A stretch of DNA of 64,000 nucleotides from Rhodobacteraceae bacterium Araon29 (GTDB lineage: Bacteria; Pseudomonadota; Alphaproteobacteria; Rhodobacterales; Rhodobacteraceae): positions 372,001 through 436,000 of the forward strand of contig CP046865.1 in assembly GCA_039640505.1 (NCBI GenBank), read 5' to 3'. Shown here one piece after another: positions 63,006 to 64,000 of the stretch (position 1 is the stretch's first letter; the number at the start of each line of letters is the position of its first letter). The notes below the pieces were generated by a model. It saw nothing but the letters and a program-made list of their open reading frames with translations, was not told the DNA's origin and made no database searches. Both the position numbers and the translations under genes were made by a program.

Positions 63006-63134
63006 GCGTGACCTCCCCTTTATTGGCTAGCAAAGCAGACAGGTAACAGCTAGCAAAAGTAGCCTCTTGTAACAATTTGTAAGATTTCGGAAATCTTTCG
63101 GAAATCATTGGCAGTGACGCTTCCATTAAAATTA

Positions 63135-63149
63135 TGTGCAAAATGCACA
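63135..63149. promoter_or_regulatory. Perfect palindrome before the acyl-CoA synthetase gene
   Basis: TGTGCA (63135-63140), spacer AAA, TGCACA (63144-63149). It lies between the divergent kinase and the synthetase gene, 21-35 bases upstream of the synthetase TTG. A plausible operator for a regulator acting on the synthetase operon. Confidence 0.45.
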
Positions 63150-63169
63150 AATCAGGGAGGACAACATCG

Positions 63170-64000
63170 TTGTTAGAATCGTCTATGGGCGGTGATGGAC
63201 TGCAGTCCATTCCAGCGCTTTTACGTCGCAATGCTAAAGCGATAGCGAATGCACCCGCCTATCGGGAAAAAGAGCTGGGGATTTGGCAAAGCTGGACGTG
63301 GTCTGAAGCGGAAAAGGAAATCACGGATCTTGCTCTTGGGTTTGCCGACCTAGGCGTTGGTCCGGGTGACTATATGGCAATTATAGGCCGGAATCGACCC
63401 TATCTATATTGGTCCATGATTGCTGCCCAAATGGTAGGCGCAACACCTGTTCCGCTGTATCAAGACGCGGTGGCCGAAGAAATGACTTATGTTCTATCGC
63501 ATTGCGGCGCTCGCTTTGTAGTGGCCGGCGATCAAGAGCAAGTTGATAAAGTGTTGGAGATTCAGTCAGAGCTAGAAAGCTTTGAGCATATGATATACTT
63601 AGATTCGCGTGGTATGCGAAAGTATGATCATACCCGTCTTCATGCGTATGCCGATGTTCAAGCAAAGGGCCGCGCAGCAAGTGATCAGGCCAAAGCAAAG
63701 CTCGATAATGGCATTTCGGCACTGACCTACGATACAACCTGCGTCATGCTTTATACATCGGGTACGACCGGACGGCCCAAAGGCGTGGTTCTTTCGAATC
63801 GCAACATCATAGAAACAGCAAAATCCTCAAGTGAGTTTGATAAACTTGGTGCAAATGAAGAGGTGCTCGCCTATCTGCCAATGGCCTGGGTGGGTGATTT
63901 TATTTTCAGCATGGGCCAAGCTCCGTGGACTGGTTTTTGTGTGAACTGTCCCGAAAGCGCCCAAACCATGGCCACTGATTTGCGCGAAATTGGTCCGAGC
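63170..64000 (+). CDS. AMP-dependent acyl-CoA synthetase (partial)
   Basis: The 5' 831 bases of an ANL superfamily ligase that runs off the window. The P-loop-like AMP-binding motif is MLYTSGTTGRPKGVVLSN and the N-terminus reads IPALLRRNAKAIANAPAYREKELGIWQSWTW. The best start is TTG 63170, 9 bases after gggagg; ATG 63185 is 24 bases away from the same site and less likely. Homologues often begin an operon with a branched-chain amino acid-type ABC transporter. Substrate unknown. Confidence 0.88.
   Translation, partial: MLESSMGGDGLQSIPALLRRNAKAIANAPAYREKELGIWQSWTWSEAEKEITDLALGFADLGVGPGDYMAIIGRNRPYLYWSMIAAQMVGATPVPLYQDAVAEEMTYVLSHCGARFVVAGDQEQVDKVLEIQSELESFEHMIYLDSRGMRKYDHTRLHAYADVQAKGRAASDQAKAKLDNGISALTYDTTCVMLYTSGTTGRPKGVVLSNRNIIETAKSSSEFDKLGANEEVLAYLPMAWVGDFIFSMGQAPWTGFCVNCPESAQTMATDLREIGPS

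Overview
The window looks like a chromosome segment of a marine alphaproteobacterium of the Roseobacter group (Rhodobacteraceae), possibly a lower-GC lineage such as the Planktomarina/RCA cluster. That is inferred from gene content and order: fzlA-queG, tesA/ybbA/ybbP, infA-maf-RNase E/G, hisS-hisZ-hisG with short-form HisG, a DUF1489 gene beside a class II ribonucleotide reductase, and a glycine-betaine-type ABC importer. No rRNA, phage, transposase or CRISPR array was seen. One tRNA (Gln, UUG) is present.

Layout. 1-5.7 kb: end of gltB, fzlA, queG, an exported unknown protein, a MscS channel, a 40-residue lipoprotein and a three-gene hemP operon. 5.7-11.6 kb: a YbbA/YbbP-type ABC system divergent from a TesA-like esterase, a cold shock protein and a PLP decarboxylase. 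11.9-20.2 kb: infA-maf-RNase E/G, leuA behind a leucine-rich leader peptide, a DMT exporter, a class III adenylate cyclase and cysK. 20.4-38.9 kb: a large locus for a carnitine-like quaternary amine, made of an X-W-V ABC importer, a CoA-transferase fused to a flavin reductase, aldehyde dehydrogenase, luciferase-like monooxygenase, CaiD-like dehydratase, carnitine dehydrogenase, GlxA/CdhR-type regulator, BKACE, acyl-CoA dehydrogenase, ADP-forming acyl-CoA ligase and a CocE hydrolase broken by two frameshifts. 39.1-45.8 kb: tRNA-Gln, a compact three-way-junction inverted repeat, a GMC oxidoreductase/aldehyde dehydrogenase pair, a periplasmic MORN-repeat protein and an SDR. 45.9-52 kb: hisS-hisZ-hisG, DUF1489 and nrdJ. 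52.3-56.1 kb: a DMT transporter, then a 2.2-kb insert of three unfamiliar genes between a truncated and an intact copy of the 5' end of a DJ-1/PfpI gene. 56.2-64 kb: ArsR plus permease, a uracil-DNA glycosylase-like gene, SseB, an M20 amidohydrolase, a two-component system and the start of an acyl-CoA synthetase.

How the genes work together. The carnitine-like locus can be read as a route: import by the ABC system; CoA activation by the CoA-transferase or the ligase; desaturation by the acyl-CoA dehydrogenase; hydration by CaiD; oxidation of carnitine to 3-dehydrocarnitine; and cleavage with acetyl-CoA by BKACE to a betaine moiety and acetoacetate. Similar half-sites in the two divergent promoter regions suggest control by the local GlxA-type regulator. 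The monooxygenase and the fused flavin reductase have no assigned place in that route and are the most promising lead for undescribed chemistry. Other points worth a look are the leuA leader, the DJ-1 duplication with its cargo, the poly-G frameshifts in CocE and the three-way junction next to tRNA-Gln.
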